Part shown: one piece after another, positions 1-11,063 of the stretch | How the letters are laid out: each line of letters starts with the position of its first letter | How positions within the stretch are numbered: position 1 is the stretch's first letter | NCBI RefSeq assembly: GCF_004211955.1 | Contig: NZ_RHJI01000004.1 | Coordinates: 1 to 64,000 of the forward strand | Source of the DNA: Escherichia sp. E1V33 | GTDB taxonomy: Bacteria > Pseudomonadota > Gammaproteobacteria > Enterobacterales > Enterobacteriaceae | DNA length: 64,000 nucleotides | Direction of reading: 5' to 3' | The notes under the pieces: model-generated | Databases searched by the model: none | What the model saw: only the letters and a program-made list of their open reading frames with translations | What the model was told of the DNA's origin: nothing | Program-made: the position numbers and the translations under genes

Positions 1-19
1 CAGGCTGCTCCACCCCGCG
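1..19 (-). tRNA. metZ: tRNA-fMet (initiator), 5' end only
   Basis: The reverse complement of the first 19 bases, CGCGGGGTGGAGCAGCCTG, is the 5' end of E. coli initiator tRNA-fMet, starting with the unpaired C1 typical of initiators. The rest lies outside the window. In K-12 the metZWV cluster is divergent from mltA, which fits. Assignment to metZ rather than a sister copy rests on position. Confidence 0.85.
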
Positions 20-32
20 TCCGTGGATGCGC

Positions 33-60
33 ACTATACTCCGCTCGCGTTTTCATGCAA
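33..60 (-). promoter_or_regulatory. tRNA-fMet promoter
   Basis: On the minus strand TTGCAT (55-60) and TATAGT (33-38) are separated by 16 bp, and a GC-rich stretch beginning GCGC follows the -10 box. GC-rich discriminators are typical of stringently controlled stable-RNA promoters. The mature tRNA begins 13 bp downstream of the -10 box. Confidence 0.7.
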
Positions 61-226
61 CCTTTTTTTTACCCGGATCACGGATTCGGCATGATTTTGA
101 ACAAAAACAAAGCACTGAAGACTATTTTTTGTGCAAAGTTTGCATAAGGGAACGCTACGCATTTCATTAAAGGCAACGGTTTGTTATCTTCATTACGCCT
201 TATTTTTTAACCTGAAGAAGAGAACA

Positions 227-1324
227 ATGAAAGGACGTTGGGTAAAGTACCTTCTTATGGGCGCGGTTGTGACGATACTAGCTGCCTGCTCCTCCAAACC
301 AACCGATCGCGGACAGCAATATAAAGACGGGAAATTTACCCAGCCTTTCTCTCTGGTGAACCAACCAGATGCCGTTGGCGCGCCGATTAACGCCGGTGAT
401 TTTGCCGAACAAATTAACCATATCCGTAACGCGTCGCCGCGTCTGTATGGCAACCAGAGTAGCGTTTATAACGCCGTGCAGGAGTGGCTGCGTGCGGGCG
501 GTGATACCCGTAATATGCGCCAGTTCGGCATTGACGCCTGGCAGATGGAAGGCGCGGATAATTACGGTAACGTGCAGTTTACGGGCTATTACACGCCGGT
601 GATTCAGGCACGCCATACTCGTCAGGGCGAGTTTCAGTATCCTATTTACCGTATGCCGCCAAAACGTGGGCGTTTGCCGTCTCGTGCAGAGATCTACGCG
701 GGAGCATTGAGCGATAAATATATCCTCGCTTACAGCAACTCTCTGATGGATAACTTCATTATGGATGTGCAGGGTAGCGGGTATATCGATTTTGGTGATG
801 GCAGCCCGCTTAACTTCTTCAGCTATGCCGGAAAGAACGGTCATGCCTACCGTAGTATTGGCAAGGTGCTGATCGATCGCGGCGAAGTGAAAAAAGAAGA
901 TATGTCGATGCAGGCGATTCGTCACTGGGGGGAAACACACAGTGAAGCTGAAGTTCGCGAACTGCTGGAGCAGAACCCGTCTTTCGTCTTCTTTAAACCG
1001 CAGTCTTTTGCGCCGGTGAAAGGAGCAAGTGCGGTGCCGCTGGTTGGTCGCGCGTCGGTAGCGTCTGACCGCAGCATTATCCCGGCGGGGACAACCTTGC
1101 TGGCAGAAGTGCCGCTGCTGGATAATAACGGCAAATTTAATGGTCAGTACGAATTGCGTCTGATGGTGGCACTGGATGTCGGTGGCGCAATCAAAGGCCA
1201 ACACTTCGATATTTACCAGGGGATTGGACCGGAAGCCGGACACCGCGCAGGTTGGTATAATCACTATGGTCGTGTTTGGGTGCTGAAAACGGCTCCGGGC
1301 GCAGGTAACGTCTTTAGTGGCTGA
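227..1324 (+). CDS. mltA: Membrane-bound lytic murein transglycosylase A
   Basis: This 365-residue outer-membrane lipoprotein cleaves the MurNAc-GlcNAc bond of peptidoglycan and forms 1,6-anhydro ends during wall turnover. The signal peptide ends in a lipobox, L18-A19-A20-C21, and Ser after the Cys fits outer-membrane sorting. The C-terminal 3D domain has its conserved aspartates at D317 (DVGG) and D328 (FDIY); D328 corresponds to the catalytic Asp308 of mature E. coli MltA. An ATG lies in frame at 131, but the start at 227 gives the lipoprotein signal at the N terminus and follows a GAAGAAGAG purine tract. The gene is divergent from the tRNA-fMet cluster. Confidence 0.97.
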   Translation: MKGRWVKYLLMGAVVTILAACSSKPTDRGQQYKDGKFTQPFSLVNQPDAVGAPINAGDFAEQINHIRNASPRLYGNQSSVYNAVQEWLRAGGDTRNMRQFGIDAWQMEGADNYGNVQFTGYYTPVIQARHTRQGEFQYPIYRMPPKRGRLPSRAEIYAGALSDKYILAYSNSLMDNFIMDVQGSGYIDFGDGSPLNFFSYAGKNGHAYRSIGKVLIDRGEVKKEDMSMQAIRHWGETHSEAEVRELLEQNPSFVFFKPQSFAPVKGASAVPLVGRASVASDRSIIPAGTTLLAEVPLLDNNGKFNGQYELRLMVALDVGGAIKGQHFDIYQGIGPEAGHRAGWYNHYGRVWVLKTAPGAGNVFSG

Positions 1325-1411
1325 TGTGTTATTCTTTATGCCGTTTTTACGGATAAGGCAGGGTGAGGGGTAACCTCACCTCCTGATTGTTGACTAAGTG
1401 TGCGTTGTTCG

Positions 1412-1510
1412 TGCCGGATGCGGCGTGAACGCCTTATCCGGCCTACAAATTATGCAAATTCAATATATTGCAGGAGTTATGTAGGCCTGATAAGCGTAGC
1501 GCATCGGGCA
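1412..1510. repeat. REP pair (BIME) between mltA and tcdA
   Basis: Two REP units in opposite orientation: 1412-1446 (GCCGGATGCGGC ... GCCTTATCCGGCCTAC) and 1480-1510 (TGTAGGCCTGATAAGCGTAG ... GCATCGGGCA). Such pairs are common extragenic elements in E. coli that stabilise upstream mRNA and can bind gyrase or IHF. Confidence 0.85.
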
Positions 1511-1521
1511 TTTATGCGTTT

Positions 1522-1547
1522 AGGGTGAGGGATAACCTCGCCCTTTT
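1522..1547 (+). terminator. Terminator-like hairpin before tcdA
   Basis: GGGTGAGG and CCTCGCCC (one G-U pair) form an 8-bp stem with a 5-base loop, followed by TTTTT. It probably ends the mltA transcript. A near copy of the stem sequence lies at 1360-1380 on the other side of the REP pair. Confidence 0.6.
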
Positions 1548-1562
1548 TAATTCTGAGGTGCT

Positions 1563-2369
1563 ATGTCTGTTGTAATTAGTGATGCATGGCGTCAGCGTTT
1601 TGGTGGCACAGCGCGTCTGTATGGTGAAAAAGCGTTGCAACTGTTTGCTGATGCGCATATTTGTGTGGTGGGTATCGGTGGCGTCGGTTCCTGGGCGGCG
1701 GAAGCGCTGGCGCGCACGGGGATTGGCGCAATCACGCTTATCGATATGGATGATGTGTGTGTCACTAATACCAATCGGCAAATTCACGCCCTGCGAGATA
1801 ACGTTGGGCTGGCAAAGGCGGAAGTAATGGCGGAGCGTATTCGCCAGATTAACCCGGAGTGCCGTGTAACGGTGGTGGATGACTTCGTGACGCCGGATAA
1901 CGTAGCGCAATATATGAGTGCCGGTTATTCGTATGTAATTGATGCCATTGATAGCGTACGACCCAAAGCAGCCCTTATTGCTTATTGCCGTCGCAATAAA
2001 ATCCCCCTGGTCACGACCGGCGGTGCTGGCGGGCAGATTGATCCGACGCAGATTCAGGTTACCGATCTGGCGAAAACGATTCAGGACCCGCTGGCGGCGA
2101 AGCTGCGCGAGCGTCTAAAAAGCGATTTTGGCGTAGTGAAAAACAGTAAAGGTAAGCTCGGCGTGGATTGCGTGTTCTCTACCGAAGCATTGGTGTACCC
2201 GCAGTCAGACGGCACGGTCTGTGCAATGAAAGCCACGGCAGAAGGGCCAAAGCGGATGGATTGTGCATCTGGATTTGGCGCGGCGACGATGGTGACCGCC
2301 ACCTTTGGTTTTGTTGCGGTTTCCCATGCGCTGAAGAAGATGATGGCGAAAGCGGCGCGTCAGGGGTAA
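1563..2369 (+). CDS. tcdA: tRNA threonylcarbamoyladenosine dehydratase
   Basis: TcdA (also CsdL or YgdL; 268 residues) is an E1-like enzyme that uses ATP to convert t6A37 of tRNA into cyclic ct6A. The Rossmann nucleotide-binding motif GIGGVGSW is near residues 38-45, followed by the E1-type IDMDDV and TNRQ segments. The C-terminal part ends in a conserved hydrophobic helix. It converges with csdE and csdA on the other strand; CsdA and CsdE supply sulfur in the same modification system. A REP-like hairpin separates the two convergent transcripts. Confidence 0.96.
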   Translation: MSVVISDAWRQRFGGTARLYGEKALQLFADAHICVVGIGGVGSWAAEALARTGIGAITLIDMDDVCVTNTNRQIHALRDNVGLAKAEVMAERIRQINPECRVTVVDDFVTPDNVAQYMSAGYSYVIDAIDSVRPKAALIAYCRRNKIPLVTTGGAGGQIDPTQIQVTDLAKTIQDPLAAKLRERLKSDFGVVKNSKGKLGVDCVFSTEALVYPQSDGTVCAMKATAEGPKRMDCASGFGAATMVTATFGFVAVSHALKKMMAKAARQG

Positions 2370-2375
2370 ACATTA

Positions 2376-2410
2376 GGTCGGATGCGACGTCTGGTGTGTC
2401 TTATCCGACC
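2376..2410. repeat. REP-like palindrome between convergent tcdA and csdE
   Basis: GGTCGGATGCGACG ... CTTATCCGACC is an inverted repeat with GGTCGGA/TCCGACC arms. It has the look of a single REP unit and lies exactly between the two stop codons, so it may end transcription from both sides. Confidence 0.65.
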
Positions 2411-2425
2411 AGGAACTGTGTAACA

Positions 2426-2869
2426 TCAAGCTTGCTTCGCCGCGGCGAGAATTGCCTCGCTTAGCGCATTCAATCCCTGACTGCGAGAGGCGCTAAGTTG
2501 CGCACGCAATCCCAGCTCATCAAACAATGCCAGCGGCGACTGTGCCTGTAACTCGGCGGCAGTTTTGCCCTCAACGGCGGTCAATAATACGGCCAGCAGG
2601 CCGCGCACAATGCGCCCTTCGCTATCACCAAAGAAATGCATCCTACCGTTTTCTGCAACGGTATATCCAAGCCAGACGCGGTTTTCACATCCGGCAATCT
2701 CTTTAGCCTGTGCTTTTAATTCGTCTGGTAAAGCAGGAAGCTGTTTCCCCAACATAATCAGCTGGCGATATTTGTCTTCCCATTGCGTCAACGGCGCGAA
2801 AGTATCGCGTAACGTCTCTACGGTAACGGTTGTGCCGAACGGATGTCCGGCGAATTGCGGGTTCGTCAT
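2426..2869 (-). CDS. csdE: Sulfur acceptor protein of the CSD system
   Basis: This SufE-family protein of 147 residues accepts persulfide sulfur from CsdA and passes it on, linked to ct6A formation through TcdA. The acceptor cysteine is C61 in [10 protein letters not shown]. The start ATG overlaps the csdA stop by one base (TAATG), so translation is probably coupled. Length and sequence are typical for the family. Confidence 0.95.
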   Translation of the reverse strand: MTNPQFAGHPFGTTVTVETLRDTFAPLTQWEDKYRQLIMLGKQLPALPDELKAQAKEIAGCENRVWLGYTVAENGRMHFFGDSEGRIVRGLLAVLLTAVEGKTAAELQAQSPLALFDELGLRAQLSASRSQGLNALSEAILAAAKQA

Positions 2870-4074
2870 TAATCCACCAATAATTCCAGCGCACGGTCAA
2901 CGGCATTCACCAGCGCATCCACATCACTCTTTGTATTATATGGCGCAAAAGAGGCGCGCAGTGTGCCGGTTACGCCTAATTCTGCCAGTAGCGGCTGAGC
3001 GCAATGCTGCCCGGCCCGCAGGGCAATACCGTACTCCGCCAGCAGCGTCACCATATCGCTGTGATGAATGCCAGCGAAATCAAAGGCCAGCAGGCTGGAA
3101 TCCTGGCAGCGAAATGAGCGGAAGCCCGGACGTTTTGCCAGAGCGTCTTCTGCAAGCGTAGCTAAGCTACGGCTCCAGCTTTCGGCCTGGTTGATATCGT
3201 AATCTGCCAACCATTCCAGCGCCGCGCTTAATCCTATGACACCAGCGACATTTGGCGTTCCTGCTTCCAGTTTCCACGGCGCCGATTGAGTAGTGAAGCC
3301 GTCAAAACTCACTTCGTGAATCATTTTGCCGCCGCCCAGCCAGGGCGACATTGCTTCCAGCAGTTCTGGTTTGCCGTAAAGTACGCCGATACCCGTCGGG
3401 CCATACATTTTGTGACCAGAGAAAGCATAGAAATCGATGTCCAGTTTCTGAACATCGGCAGGGAAATGCACTGCGCCCTGAGCACCATCAACCATCACCA
3501 CCATCCCGGCTGAATGAGCAAAGGTAATCGCTCGCGCCAGATCCGGGCAACCGCCAGTGACATTCGACATCTGGCCCAATGCCAGAATTCGACTACGGGG
3601 GGTAATCAACTCCGGCAATAAATCGACATCCGGCAACCACTGCGCATTAAGCGGCAATTTCACCACTTTGGCTCCGGTTTGTTGGGCGACCATTAGCCAG
3701 GGCACGAGGTTAGCGTGATGTTCTGCCACGCTGACAATAATTTCATCACCCGGCTGCAAGCGCGGACGGGCATAACATTGCGCCACCATGTTGATGGATT
3801 CGGTGGTGCCGCGCGTCCAGACGATAGTTTTATCATCCGGTGCATTTAGCAATTGCGCCACTTTCTCCCGAGCGGCCTCATAACGCGCGGTCAGGCGTTG
3901 GGCTTCGGCAAACTGGCTGCGATGAACGTTTCCGGCGCTCAGACTATAGAACTGCCGGGTTGCTTCAACCACAGCTTCGGGTTTGAGTGCGGTCGCGGCA
4001 CTATCGAGATAAACGCCCGCATCCTGTAGCGCGGGAAACTGGGCGCGAAATTGCGCGGGATTAAAAACGTTCAT
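2869..4074 (-). CDS. csdA: Cysteine desulfurase CsdA
   Basis: This PLP-dependent class V aminotransferase-fold enzyme (401 residues) removes sulfur from cysteine or cysteine sulfinate and loads it on CsdE. The PLP lysine is K222 in SGHK, and the catalytic cysteine is C358 in AGQHCAQP. The frame extends 12 codons upstream of the chosen start, but [10 protein letters not shown] at 4074 matches the known N terminus and length. It forms a two-gene operon with csdE. Confidence 0.96.
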   Translation of the reverse strand: MNVFNPAQFRAQFPALQDAGVYLDSAATALKPEAVVEATRQFYSLSAGNVHRSQFAEAQRLTARYEAAREKVAQLLNAPDDKTIVWTRGTTESINMVAQCYARPRLQPGDEIIVSVAEHHANLVPWLMVAQQTGAKVVKLPLNAQWLPDVDLLPELITPRSRILALGQMSNVTGGCPDLARAITFAHSAGMVVMVDGAQGAVHFPADVQKLDIDFYAFSGHKMYGPTGIGVLYGKPELLEAMSPWLGGGKMIHEVSFDGFTTQSAPWKLEAGTPNVAGVIGLSAALEWLADYDINQAESWSRSLATLAEDALAKRPGFRSFRCQDSSLLAFDFAGIHHSDMVTLLAEYGIALRAGQHCAQPLLAELGVTGTLRASFAPYNTKSDVDALVNAVDRALELLVD

Positions 4075-4265
4075 GAGACTCCTCGGCTTGATTCGCCGAT
4101 CGTGACGCAAAATTCACTTTGATACAAGGAGAGTGCTAACCATCGGAATCGTCTGGATATCCTGTCGAAGCCGCGTCAGTAACATATGCTGAATAGTGTT
4201 AGGCGTTAATTTTAGCCTGTTAATCAATATTATTAAGATTTAGTAATCGTTTTAAGGAGAAGAAG

Positions 4266-4493
4266 ATGAAAAAGACTGCCGCAATTATCTCTGCCTGTAT
4301 GCTGACTTTTGCCCTGAGCGCCTGTTCCGGTTCGAACTATGTGATGCACACCAATGACGGACGTACCATTATATCTGATGGTAAGCCGATGACGGATGAT
4401 GAAACCGGTATGATTTCTTATAAAGACGCTAATGGCAACAAACAGCAGATCAACCGTACCGACGTGAAAGAGATGGTCGAACTGGATCAGTAA
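4266..4493 (+). CDS. ygdI: Small lipoprotein YgdI (DUF903)
   Basis: A 75-residue predicted lipoprotein of unknown role. The signal peptide ends with LSAC (Cys at 20) and Ser follows, suggesting outer-membrane anchoring. The body is the compact SH3-like DUF903 domain ([11 protein letters not shown] ... [17 protein letters not shown]). A clear AAGGAGA ribosome site precedes the start. It converges with gcvB. Confidence 0.9.
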   Translation: MKKTAAIISACMLTFALSACSGSNYVMHTNDGRTIISDGKPMTDDETGMISYKDANGNKQQINRTDVKEMVELDQ

Positions 4494-4509
4494 TTCGCGA
4501 TCGCAAGGT

Positions 4510-4715
4510 AAAAAAAAGCACCGCAATTAGGCGGTGCTACATTAATCACTATGGACAGACAGGGTAAATGTACAGGAAGTGAAAAAAGGTAGCTTTGCTA
4601 CCATGGTCTGAATCGCAGACCAATTGCAAACACAACAACACAACATCACAACCGTAAGCCAAAAGTTCACCAGAACACGCATTCCGATAAAACTTTTCGT
4701 TCCGGCTCAGGAAGT
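4510..4715 (-). ncRNA. gcvB: GcvB small regulatory RNA
   Basis: The minus strand begins ACTTCCTGAGCCGGAACG, contains the GU-rich seed GTTGTGATGTTGTGTTGTTG used to pair with many amino acid transport mRNAs, and ends with the hairpin GCACCGC/GCGGTGC followed by eight T. The length is exactly the 206 nt known for E. coli GcvB. It is Hfq-dependent and represses dppA, oppA, gltI and others. It is divergent from gcvA, whose product activates it when glycine is plentiful. Confidence 0.97.
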
Positions 4716-4721
4716 GCCGCC

Positions 4722-4750
4722 ACTATAGGTATTTGCTGGTAGAAGCTCAA
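4722..4750 (-). promoter_or_regulatory. gcvB promoter
   Basis: On the minus strand TTGAGC (4745-4750) and TATAGT (4722-4727) are 17 bp apart, and the -10 box ends 6 bp before the GcvB 5' end at 4715. Confidence 0.8.
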
Positions 4751-4782
4751 CGGACAAATTATAATGGCTCAGATTAAAAAAA

Positions 4783-4809
4783 CTAATAGGTTGCACAATG
4801 CGGCCTAAT
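4783..4809. promoter_or_regulatory. Candidate GcvA-binding region
   Basis: Two CTAAT elements, the core associated with GcvA sites, lie at 4783-4787 and 4805-4809 between gcvA and gcvB. GcvA is known to repress itself and control gcvB, so this fits, but the assignment is by motif only. Confidence 0.5.
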
Positions 4810-4843
4810 TGTTAAATTCTTTTAACATCAAAGTTTAAAAGCC

Positions 4844-5761
4844 ATGTCAAAACGATTACCACCGCTAAATGCCTTACGAGTTTTTGATGCCGCCGCCCGC
4901 CATTTAAGCTTCACGCGCGCAGCAGAAGAGCTTTTTGTGACCCAGGCCGCAGTAAGTCATCAAATCAAGTCCCTTGAGGATTTTTTGGGGCTAAAACTGT
5001 TTCGCCGCCGTAATCGTTCACTTCTGTTGACCGAGGAAGGGCAAAGCTATTTTCTCGATATCAAAGAGATATTTTCGCAATTAACCGAAGCGACGCGTAA
5101 ACTCCAGGCCCGTAGCGCCAAAGGGGCATTGACGGTCAGCTTACTCCCCAGTTTTGCCATCCACTGGCTGGTACCGCGACTTTCCAGCTTTAATTCAGCT
5201 TATCCGGGAATCGACGTTCGAATCCAGGCGGTTGATCGTCAGGAAGATAAACTGGCGGATGATGTCGATGTGGCGATATTTTATGGTCGAGGCAACTGGC
5301 CGGGACTTCGGGTGGAAAAGCTTTACGCTGAATACCTGTTGCCAGTGTGTTCGCCTTTACTATTAACCGGTGAGAAATCCTTGAAGACGCCGGAAGATCT
5401 GGCTAAACATACGTTATTACACGATGCCTCCCGGCGAGACTGGCAGACATATACCCGCCAGTTGGGGCTAACTCATATCAACGTACAGCAAGGGCCTATC
5501 TTCAGCCATAGCGCCATGGTGCTACAAGCAGCCATTCACGGGCAGGGCGTGGCGCTGGCAAATAATGTGATGGCGCAATCTGAAATTGAGGCCGGACGCC
5601 TTGTTTGCCCGTTTAATGATGTACTGGTCAGTAAAAATGCTTTTTATCTGGTATGTCATGACAGCCAGGCAGAACTGGGTAAAATAGCCGCCTTTCGTCA
5701 ATGGATCCTGGCGAAGGCCGCTGCTGAACAAGAAAAATTCCGCTTTCGTTATGAACAATAA
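4844..5761 (+). CDS. gcvA: LysR-type regulator of glycine cleavage, GcvA
   Basis: GcvA (305 residues) activates gcvTHP and gcvB with glycine, and with GcvR represses them without it. The N-terminal winged helix (about 1-65) has the LysR pattern LNALRVFDAAARHLSFTRAA, with the recognition segment VTQAAVSHQIK. The rest is a substrate-binding-like effector domain. It is divergent from gcvB and autoregulated. ygdD follows 18 bp downstream and probably shares transcripts. Confidence 0.97.
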   Translation: MSKRLPPLNALRVFDAAARHLSFTRAAEELFVTQAAVSHQIKSLEDFLGLKLFRRRNRSLLLTEEGQSYFLDIKEIFSQLTEATRKLQARSAKGALTVSLLPSFAIHWLVPRLSSFNSAYPGIDVRIQAVDRQEDKLADDVDVAIFYGRGNWPGLRVEKLYAEYLLPVCSPLLLTGEKSLKTPEDLAKHTLLHDASRRDWQTYTRQLGLTHINVQQGPIFSHSAMVLQAAIHGQGVALANNVMAQSEIEAGRLVCPFNDVLVSKNAFYLVCHDSQAELGKIAAFRQWILAKAAAEQEKFRFRYEQ

Positions 5762-5779
5762 TTTATGTAGGGTACGACC

Positions 5780-6175
5780 ATGACCAGCCGTTTTATGCTG
5801 ATTTTCGCCGCCATTAGCGGCTTCATTTTTGTCGCTCTGGGTGCTTTTGGTGCGCATGTTTTAAGTAAAACTATGGGCGCCGTTGAAATGGGCTGGATCC
5901 AGACCGGCCTCGAATACCAGGCCTTCCATACGCTGGCGATTTTAGGTCTGGCGGTGGCGATGCAACGTCGCATCAGTATCTGGTTTTACTGGAGTAGCGT
6001 TTTCCTCGCGTTAGGCACGGTGCTGTTCAGCGGCAGCCTTTATTGTCTGGCGCTGTCCCATCTGCGTTTGTGGGCGTTTGTCACACCGGTTGGCGGCGTG
6101 AGTTTCCTCGCGGGCTGGGCGTTAATGTTAGTGGGTGCTATCCGTTTAAAGCGCAAGGGCGTAAGTCATGAATAA
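5780..6175 (+). CDS. ygdD: Inner-membrane protein YgdD (DUF423)
   Basis: A 131-residue protein with about four hydrophobic segments and the DUF423 N terminus [14 protein letters not shown]. Function unknown. Its end overlaps the rlmM start by 8 bp, so the two are likely co-translated. Confidence 0.93.
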   Translation: MTSRFMLIFAAISGFIFVALGAFGAHVLSKTMGAVEMGWIQTGLEYQAFHTLAILGLAVAMQRRISIWFYWSSVFLALGTVLFSGSLYCLALSHLRLWAFVTPVGGVSFLAGWALMLVGAIRLKRKGVSHE

Positions 6176-7268
6176 GGTTGTATTGTTGTGCCGTCCGGGC
6201 TTTGAAAAAGAGTGCGCCGCAGAAATTACCGATAAAGCCGGGCTGCGGGAAATATTCGGTTTTGCCCGTGTAAAAGAGAATGCGGGTTATGTGATTTATG
6301 AATGTTATCAAGCGGAAGATGGTGATAAGTTAATCCGTGAACTGCCATTTAGTTCATTAATTTTTGCCCGCCAGTGGTTTGTGGTGGGTGAACTGCTCCA
6401 GCATTTGCCGCCGGAAGACCGTATTACGCCAATAGTTGGCATGTTGCAGGGTGTGGTAGAGAAGGGCGGTGAACTTCGCGTTGAAGTTGCGGACACCAAC
6501 GAAAGCAAAGAGTTACTGAAATTCTGCCGCAAGTTTACCGTACCGCTACGGGCTGCTTTGCGTGATGCGGGCGTCCTGGCGAACTATGAAACGCCGAAGC
6601 GTCCGGTGGTGCATGTCTTCTTTATCGCACCAGGCTGCTGTTATACCGGCTACTCCTACAGCAATAATAATTCGCCGTTCTATATGGGCATTCCACGGCT
6701 GAAGTTTCCGGCAGATGCGCCGAGTCGTTCCACGCTCAAACTGGAAGAGGCATTTCATGTGTTTATTCCTGCGGATGAATGGGATGAACGCCTGGCGAAC
6801 GGGATGTGGGCTGTGGATCTGGGCGCTTGCCCGGGTGGCTGGACCTACCAACTGGTGAAGCGCAACATGTGGGTTTACTCCGTTGATAACGGCCCGATGG
6901 CGCAAAGTCTGATGGATACCGGACAAGTAACATGGCTGCGGGAAGATGGTTTTAAATTCCGCCCGACACGTAGCAATATCTCGTGGATGGTGTGTGACAT
7001 GGTGGAAAAACCGGCGAAGGTCGCGGCTTTGATGGCGCAGTGGCTGGTTAATGGCTGGTGTCGTGAAACCATCTTCAACCTTAAGTTGCCGATGAAAAAA
7101 CGCTACGAAGAAGTATCACACAATCTGGCGTACATTCAGGCACAGCTTGATGAACATGGCATTAACGCCCAGATTCAGGCGCGTCAGTTGTATCACGATC
7201 GCGAAGAAGTGACGGTGCATGTCCGTCGCATCTGGGCTGCGGTAGGTGGTCGTCGCGACGAACGCTAA
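6168..7268 (+). CDS. rlmM: 23S rRNA 2'-O-ribose C2498 methyltransferase
   Basis: RlmM (366 residues) methylates the ribose of C2498 in the peptidyl transferase centre of 23S rRNA, using SAM. The N-terminal half is a THUMP-type RNA-binding domain. The C-terminal Rossmann fold has the SAM motif [14 protein letters not shown], and VCDMVEKP and FNLKLPMKK carry the remaining catalytic elements of this K-D-K-E family. In K-12 the fucose regulator gene is the next gene; here only a terminator and xni follow. Confidence 0.96.
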   Translation: MNKVVLLCRPGFEKECAAEITDKAGLREIFGFARVKENAGYVIYECYQAEDGDKLIRELPFSSLIFARQWFVVGELLQHLPPEDRITPIVGMLQGVVEKGGELRVEVADTNESKELLKFCRKFTVPLRAALRDAGVLANYETPKRPVVHVFFIAPGCCYTGYSYSNNNSPFYMGIPRLKFPADAPSRSTLKLEEAFHVFIPADEWDERLANGMWAVDLGACPGGWTYQLVKRNMWVYSVDNGPMAQSLMDTGQVTWLREDGFKFRPTRSNISWMVCDMVEKPAKVAALMAQWLVNGWCRETIFNLKLPMKKRYEEVSHNLAYIQAQLDEHGINAQIQARQLYHDREEVTVHVRRIWAAVGGRRDER

Positions 7269-7282
7269 TCGCTGACTACGTG

Positions 7283-7313
7283 TGCCGGAAGCTCTTTCTG
7301 TCTGCTTCCGGCA
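7283..7313. terminator. Terminator between convergent rlmM and xni
   Basis: TGCCGGAAGC (7283-7292) and GCTTCCGGCA (7304-7313) form a perfect 10-bp stem in the 53-bp gap. A loose T-rich tail follows on the plus strand, and the hairpin can also serve the minus strand. Confidence 0.75.
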
Positions 7314-7321
7314 TTGGTTTA

Positions 7322-8188
<867 letters not shown>

Positions 8189-9556
8189 TTAATCGCAGGC
8201 AACGATCTTCATCGCCAGGCCGCCGCGAGAGGTTTCGCGGTACTTGGCGTTCATATCTTTACCTGTTTCGTACATGGTTTCGATAACTTTATCGAGGCAG
8301 ACGCGTGGTTCGCTGGTACGGCGCAGCGCCATACGTGCAGCGTTCACCGCTTTCACTGCCGCAATGGCGTTACGCTCAATGCACGGTACCTGAACTTGCC
8401 CAGCGACTGGGTCACAAGTCAGACCGAGGTTGTGCTCCATGGCGATTTCTGCCGCGATGCACACCTGCGCCGGGCTTGCGCCTAACAGTTCTGCCAGACC
8501 AGCCGCCGCCATTGAGCACGCCACGCCAACTTCACCCTGGCAACCCACTTCGGCACCGGAAATCGACGCGTTCATCTTATAAAGAGAACCAATCGCGCTG
8601 GCTACAAGCAGGTAGCGAGCCAGTGAGTTAGCGTTCACTTCGCGGATAAACTTATCGTAGTATGCCAGCACTGCCGGGATAATCCCGCATGCACCGTTAG
8701 TCGGTGCAGTCACCACACGACCACCTGCCGCGTTCTCTTCGTTCACTGCCAGTGCGAACATGTTGATCCAGTCAACAACCGCCATCGGGTCAGTGGTGGT
8801 TTTATCCTGGCTGACCAGCATCCGGCGCAGTGCCGCGGCACGGCGTGGAACGCGCAGTTTGCCTGGCAACACGCCTTCGGTGGAAATACCGCGTTCAATA
8901 CCGCCGCGCATCACTTCCCAGACGTTCGCCAGGTGCTGTTCCAGCTCTTCTTTGCTGTGCAGCGCCAGCTCGTTTTTCATCATCAGGCCAGAGAGTGACA
9001 GCCCGGTTTCCTGACAATGTTTTTGCAGATCGGCTGCTGAACTATACGGATAAGGAACTTCAACCGGTGCGCTATCTTGCTGACCAAAATGTTCTTCATC
9101 AACGATAAAGCCACCGCCGATAGAGTAGTAAGTCTGGCTGTAAACGACTTTATCGCCCGCCAGCGCGGTAATGCGCATACCGTTCTCATGCAGAGAAAGG
9201 TTATCGGCATGGAAGTTCATGCATTGATCAACCGGGAACTCCACTTCGTGCTGGCCGTTTGCCAGCAACAGGCGACCGTGAGTATTCACATCCTGAATAA
9301 AACCTGGGATGGAATCGATATCCACGGTATCCGGCAGATTCCCTGCCAGGCCCATAATAATGGCGATATCAGTGTGGTGCCCTTTGCCGGTCAGAGAGAG
9401 CGAACCATAGACGTCAACCACCACGCGGGTTACGTCTTTAAGCAGGTTACGGGCAATCAGATCGTCGGTAAATTGTTTACCCGCTTTCATTGGTCCAACG
9501 GTATGAGAACTGGAAGGGCCAATGCCGATTTTGAAAATATCGAATACGCTAATCAT
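8189..9556 (-). CDS. sdaB: L-serine deaminase II
   Basis: SdaB (455 residues) deaminates L-serine to pyruvate and ammonia using a [4Fe-4S] cluster. The N-terminal beta domain carries [11 protein letters not shown] and the catalytic alpha domain [12 protein letters not shown]. Cluster cysteines lie in [21 protein letters not shown] and VPCIERN. sdaC, the serine importer, is upstream in the same operon. A GCGCCGC/GCGGCGC hairpin (9586-9605) sits between the two genes and may set their relative expression. Confidence 0.96.
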   Translation of the reverse strand: MISVFDIFKIGIGPSSSHTVGPMKAGKQFTDDLIARNLLKDVTRVVVDVYGSLSLTGKGHHTDIAIIMGLAGNLPDTVDIDSIPGFIQDVNTHGRLLLANGQHEVEFPVDQCMNFHADNLSLHENGMRITALAGDKVVYSQTYYSIGGGFIVDEEHFGQQDSAPVEVPYPYSSAADLQKHCQETGLSLSGLMMKNELALHSKEELEQHLANVWEVMRGGIERGISTEGVLPGKLRVPRRAAALRRMLVSQDKTTTDPMAVVDWINMFALAVNEENAAGGRVVTAPTNGACGIIPAVLAYYDKFIREVNANSLARYLLVASAIGSLYKMNASISGAEVGCQGEVGVACSMAAAGLAELLGASPAQVCIAAEIAMEHNLGLTCDPVAGQVQVPCIERNAIAAVKAVNAARMALRRTSEPRVCLDKVIETMYETGKDMNAKYRETSRGGLAMKIVACD

Positions 9557-9613
9557 AGGAAATACATCGCGTTAAAACGGAGGAAGCGCCGCCCGAAAGC
9601 GGCGCGAAAGAAC

Positions 9614-10903
9614 TTAGCTGAACAGAGAGTAGAAGATTGCGGAGATTGCAATCAGACCCATCACGACAACGAATACGTTGCTGATGTGACCGCTGTACTT
9701 ACGCATTGCCGGTACTTTCTGAATGGCGTACATCGGCATCAGGAACAGGATCATCGCGATGATTGGGCCGCCCAGGGTTTCAATCATACCCAGGATGCTC
9801 GGGTTCAGGGTGGCAACAATCCAGGTCGTTACCAGCATGAACAGCGCAGTGATACGGTTCAGCTTGTTGATTTCGATTGACTTACCTTTACCACGCAGTG
9901 ATTTGATCACCATACCGTTGAAGCCTTCACGTGCGCCCAGGTAGTGGCCCAGGAAGGATTTGGTGATAGCGATAATCGCGATAATCGGAGCCATCCACGC
10001 GATGATCGGCGCGTTAAAGTGGTTAGCCAGGTAAGACAGAATCGAGATGTTCTGCTCTTTAGCCGCAGCCAGGTCTGCCGGAGTCAGGCTCAGTACGCAG
10101 CTGAATACGAAGAACATTACGGTCAGCACCATCATGATGTGAGCGAATGCCAGGATCTTCGAGCATTTCTGTTCTGCCATATCGCCGTACTCTTCACGCT
10201 TCGCAACGGCGAAAGAAGAGATGATCGGAGAGTGGTTGAACGAGAACACCATTACCGGAATCGCCAGCCACAGGGTCATCCACAGACCGTTTCCGGTTGC
10301 AGATGCAGTGTCCAGAGACAGCGTTTCCAGTGCTGCGCCGTTCCACTGCGGGATCAGGTACAGAGCCAGCAGCATCAGTACGCCCACAAATGGGAATACC
10401 AGAATACTCATTGCTTTAACGATCATCTGCTCACCGAAGCGAACGATGGTCATCATACCCACGATCAGGATCAGCGACAGAATCGCACGCGGCGGCGGCG
10501 TCATACCCAGCTGGTGAGACATGAAGCTTTCTACCGTGTTGGTGATTGCCACGCTGTAAACCAGCAGAATCGGGTAGATAGCGAAGAAGTAGAGCAGGGT
10601 AATCAGTTTACCTGCGCCAATACCAAAGTGTTCTTCTACAACCTCGGTGATGTCTTCGCCTGGGTTTTTACCAGACAGCACGAAGCGAGTCAGTCCACGG
10701 TGCGCAAAGTACGTCATCGGGAACGCAAGAATAGCCATGATGATCAGCGGGATCATACCGCCAACACCGGCGTTGATTGGCAGGAACAGCACACCCGCGC
10801 CGATCGCTGTGCCGTAAAGGCCCAGCATCCACATAGTGTCTGTCTTGCGCCAGGCACTGCGAGAGTCTTTCGACGCAATCGTGCTGGTTTGAGTCGTTTC
10901 CAT
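9614..10903 (-). CDS. sdaC: Serine:proton symporter SdaC
   Basis: This amino acid permease of the HAAAP family (429 residues, about 11 membrane segments) imports serine with protons. The first segment carries [21 protein letters not shown], typical of the family (split here only for reading: the pattern is small-residue rich). It leads the sdaC-sdaB operon and supplies serine to the deaminase. A CRP-like site lies upstream, in line with reported catabolite and Lrp control. Confidence 0.95.
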   Translation of the reverse strand: METTQTSTIASKDSRSAWRKTDTMWMLGLYGTAIGAGVLFLPINAGVGGMIPLIIMAILAFPMTYFAHRGLTRFVLSGKNPGEDITEVVEEHFGIGAGKLITLLYFFAIYPILLVYSVAITNTVESFMSHQLGMTPPPRAILSLILIVGMMTIVRFGEQMIVKAMSILVFPFVGVLMLLALYLIPQWNGAALETLSLDTASATGNGLWMTLWLAIPVMVFSFNHSPIISSFAVAKREEYGDMAEQKCSKILAFAHIMMVLTVMFFVFSCVLSLTPADLAAAKEQNISILSYLANHFNAPIIAWMAPIIAIIAITKSFLGHYLGAREGFNGMVIKSLRGKGKSIEINKLNRITALFMLVTTWIVATLNPSILGMIETLGGPIIAMILFLMPMYAIQKVPAMRKYSGHISNVFVVVMGLIAISAIFYSLFS

Positions 10904-11063
10904 CTATTTCTCCTGGAGGAATGCAAATAATTCAGCTTTTAGCCAGTTCAGCCCGGGAAGGTGCCTGGCCGTAAAAATGAAATCTGTCTATCGGCGATGG
11001 CTCAATCATTTTCCGCCGTAATAATTTGAGGGCGGAAAGATACACACAAGTTATGTATCTATC

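Noticed and set aside
278-1264. A 328-codon minus-strand frame opposite mltA
   Set aside because: mltA is certain by lipobox and 3D domain. The opposite frame is composition-driven and low in sense.
4510-4843. Glycine riboswitch between ygdI and gcvA
   Set aside because: The segment is fully explained by GcvB sRNA and the gcvA/gcvB promoters; no tandem aptamer core is visible.
9944-10930. A 328-codon plus-strand frame opposite sdaC
   Set aside because: sdaC is a clear membrane transporter. The opposite frame is rich in His, Arg and Gln, a usual shadow of membrane proteins.
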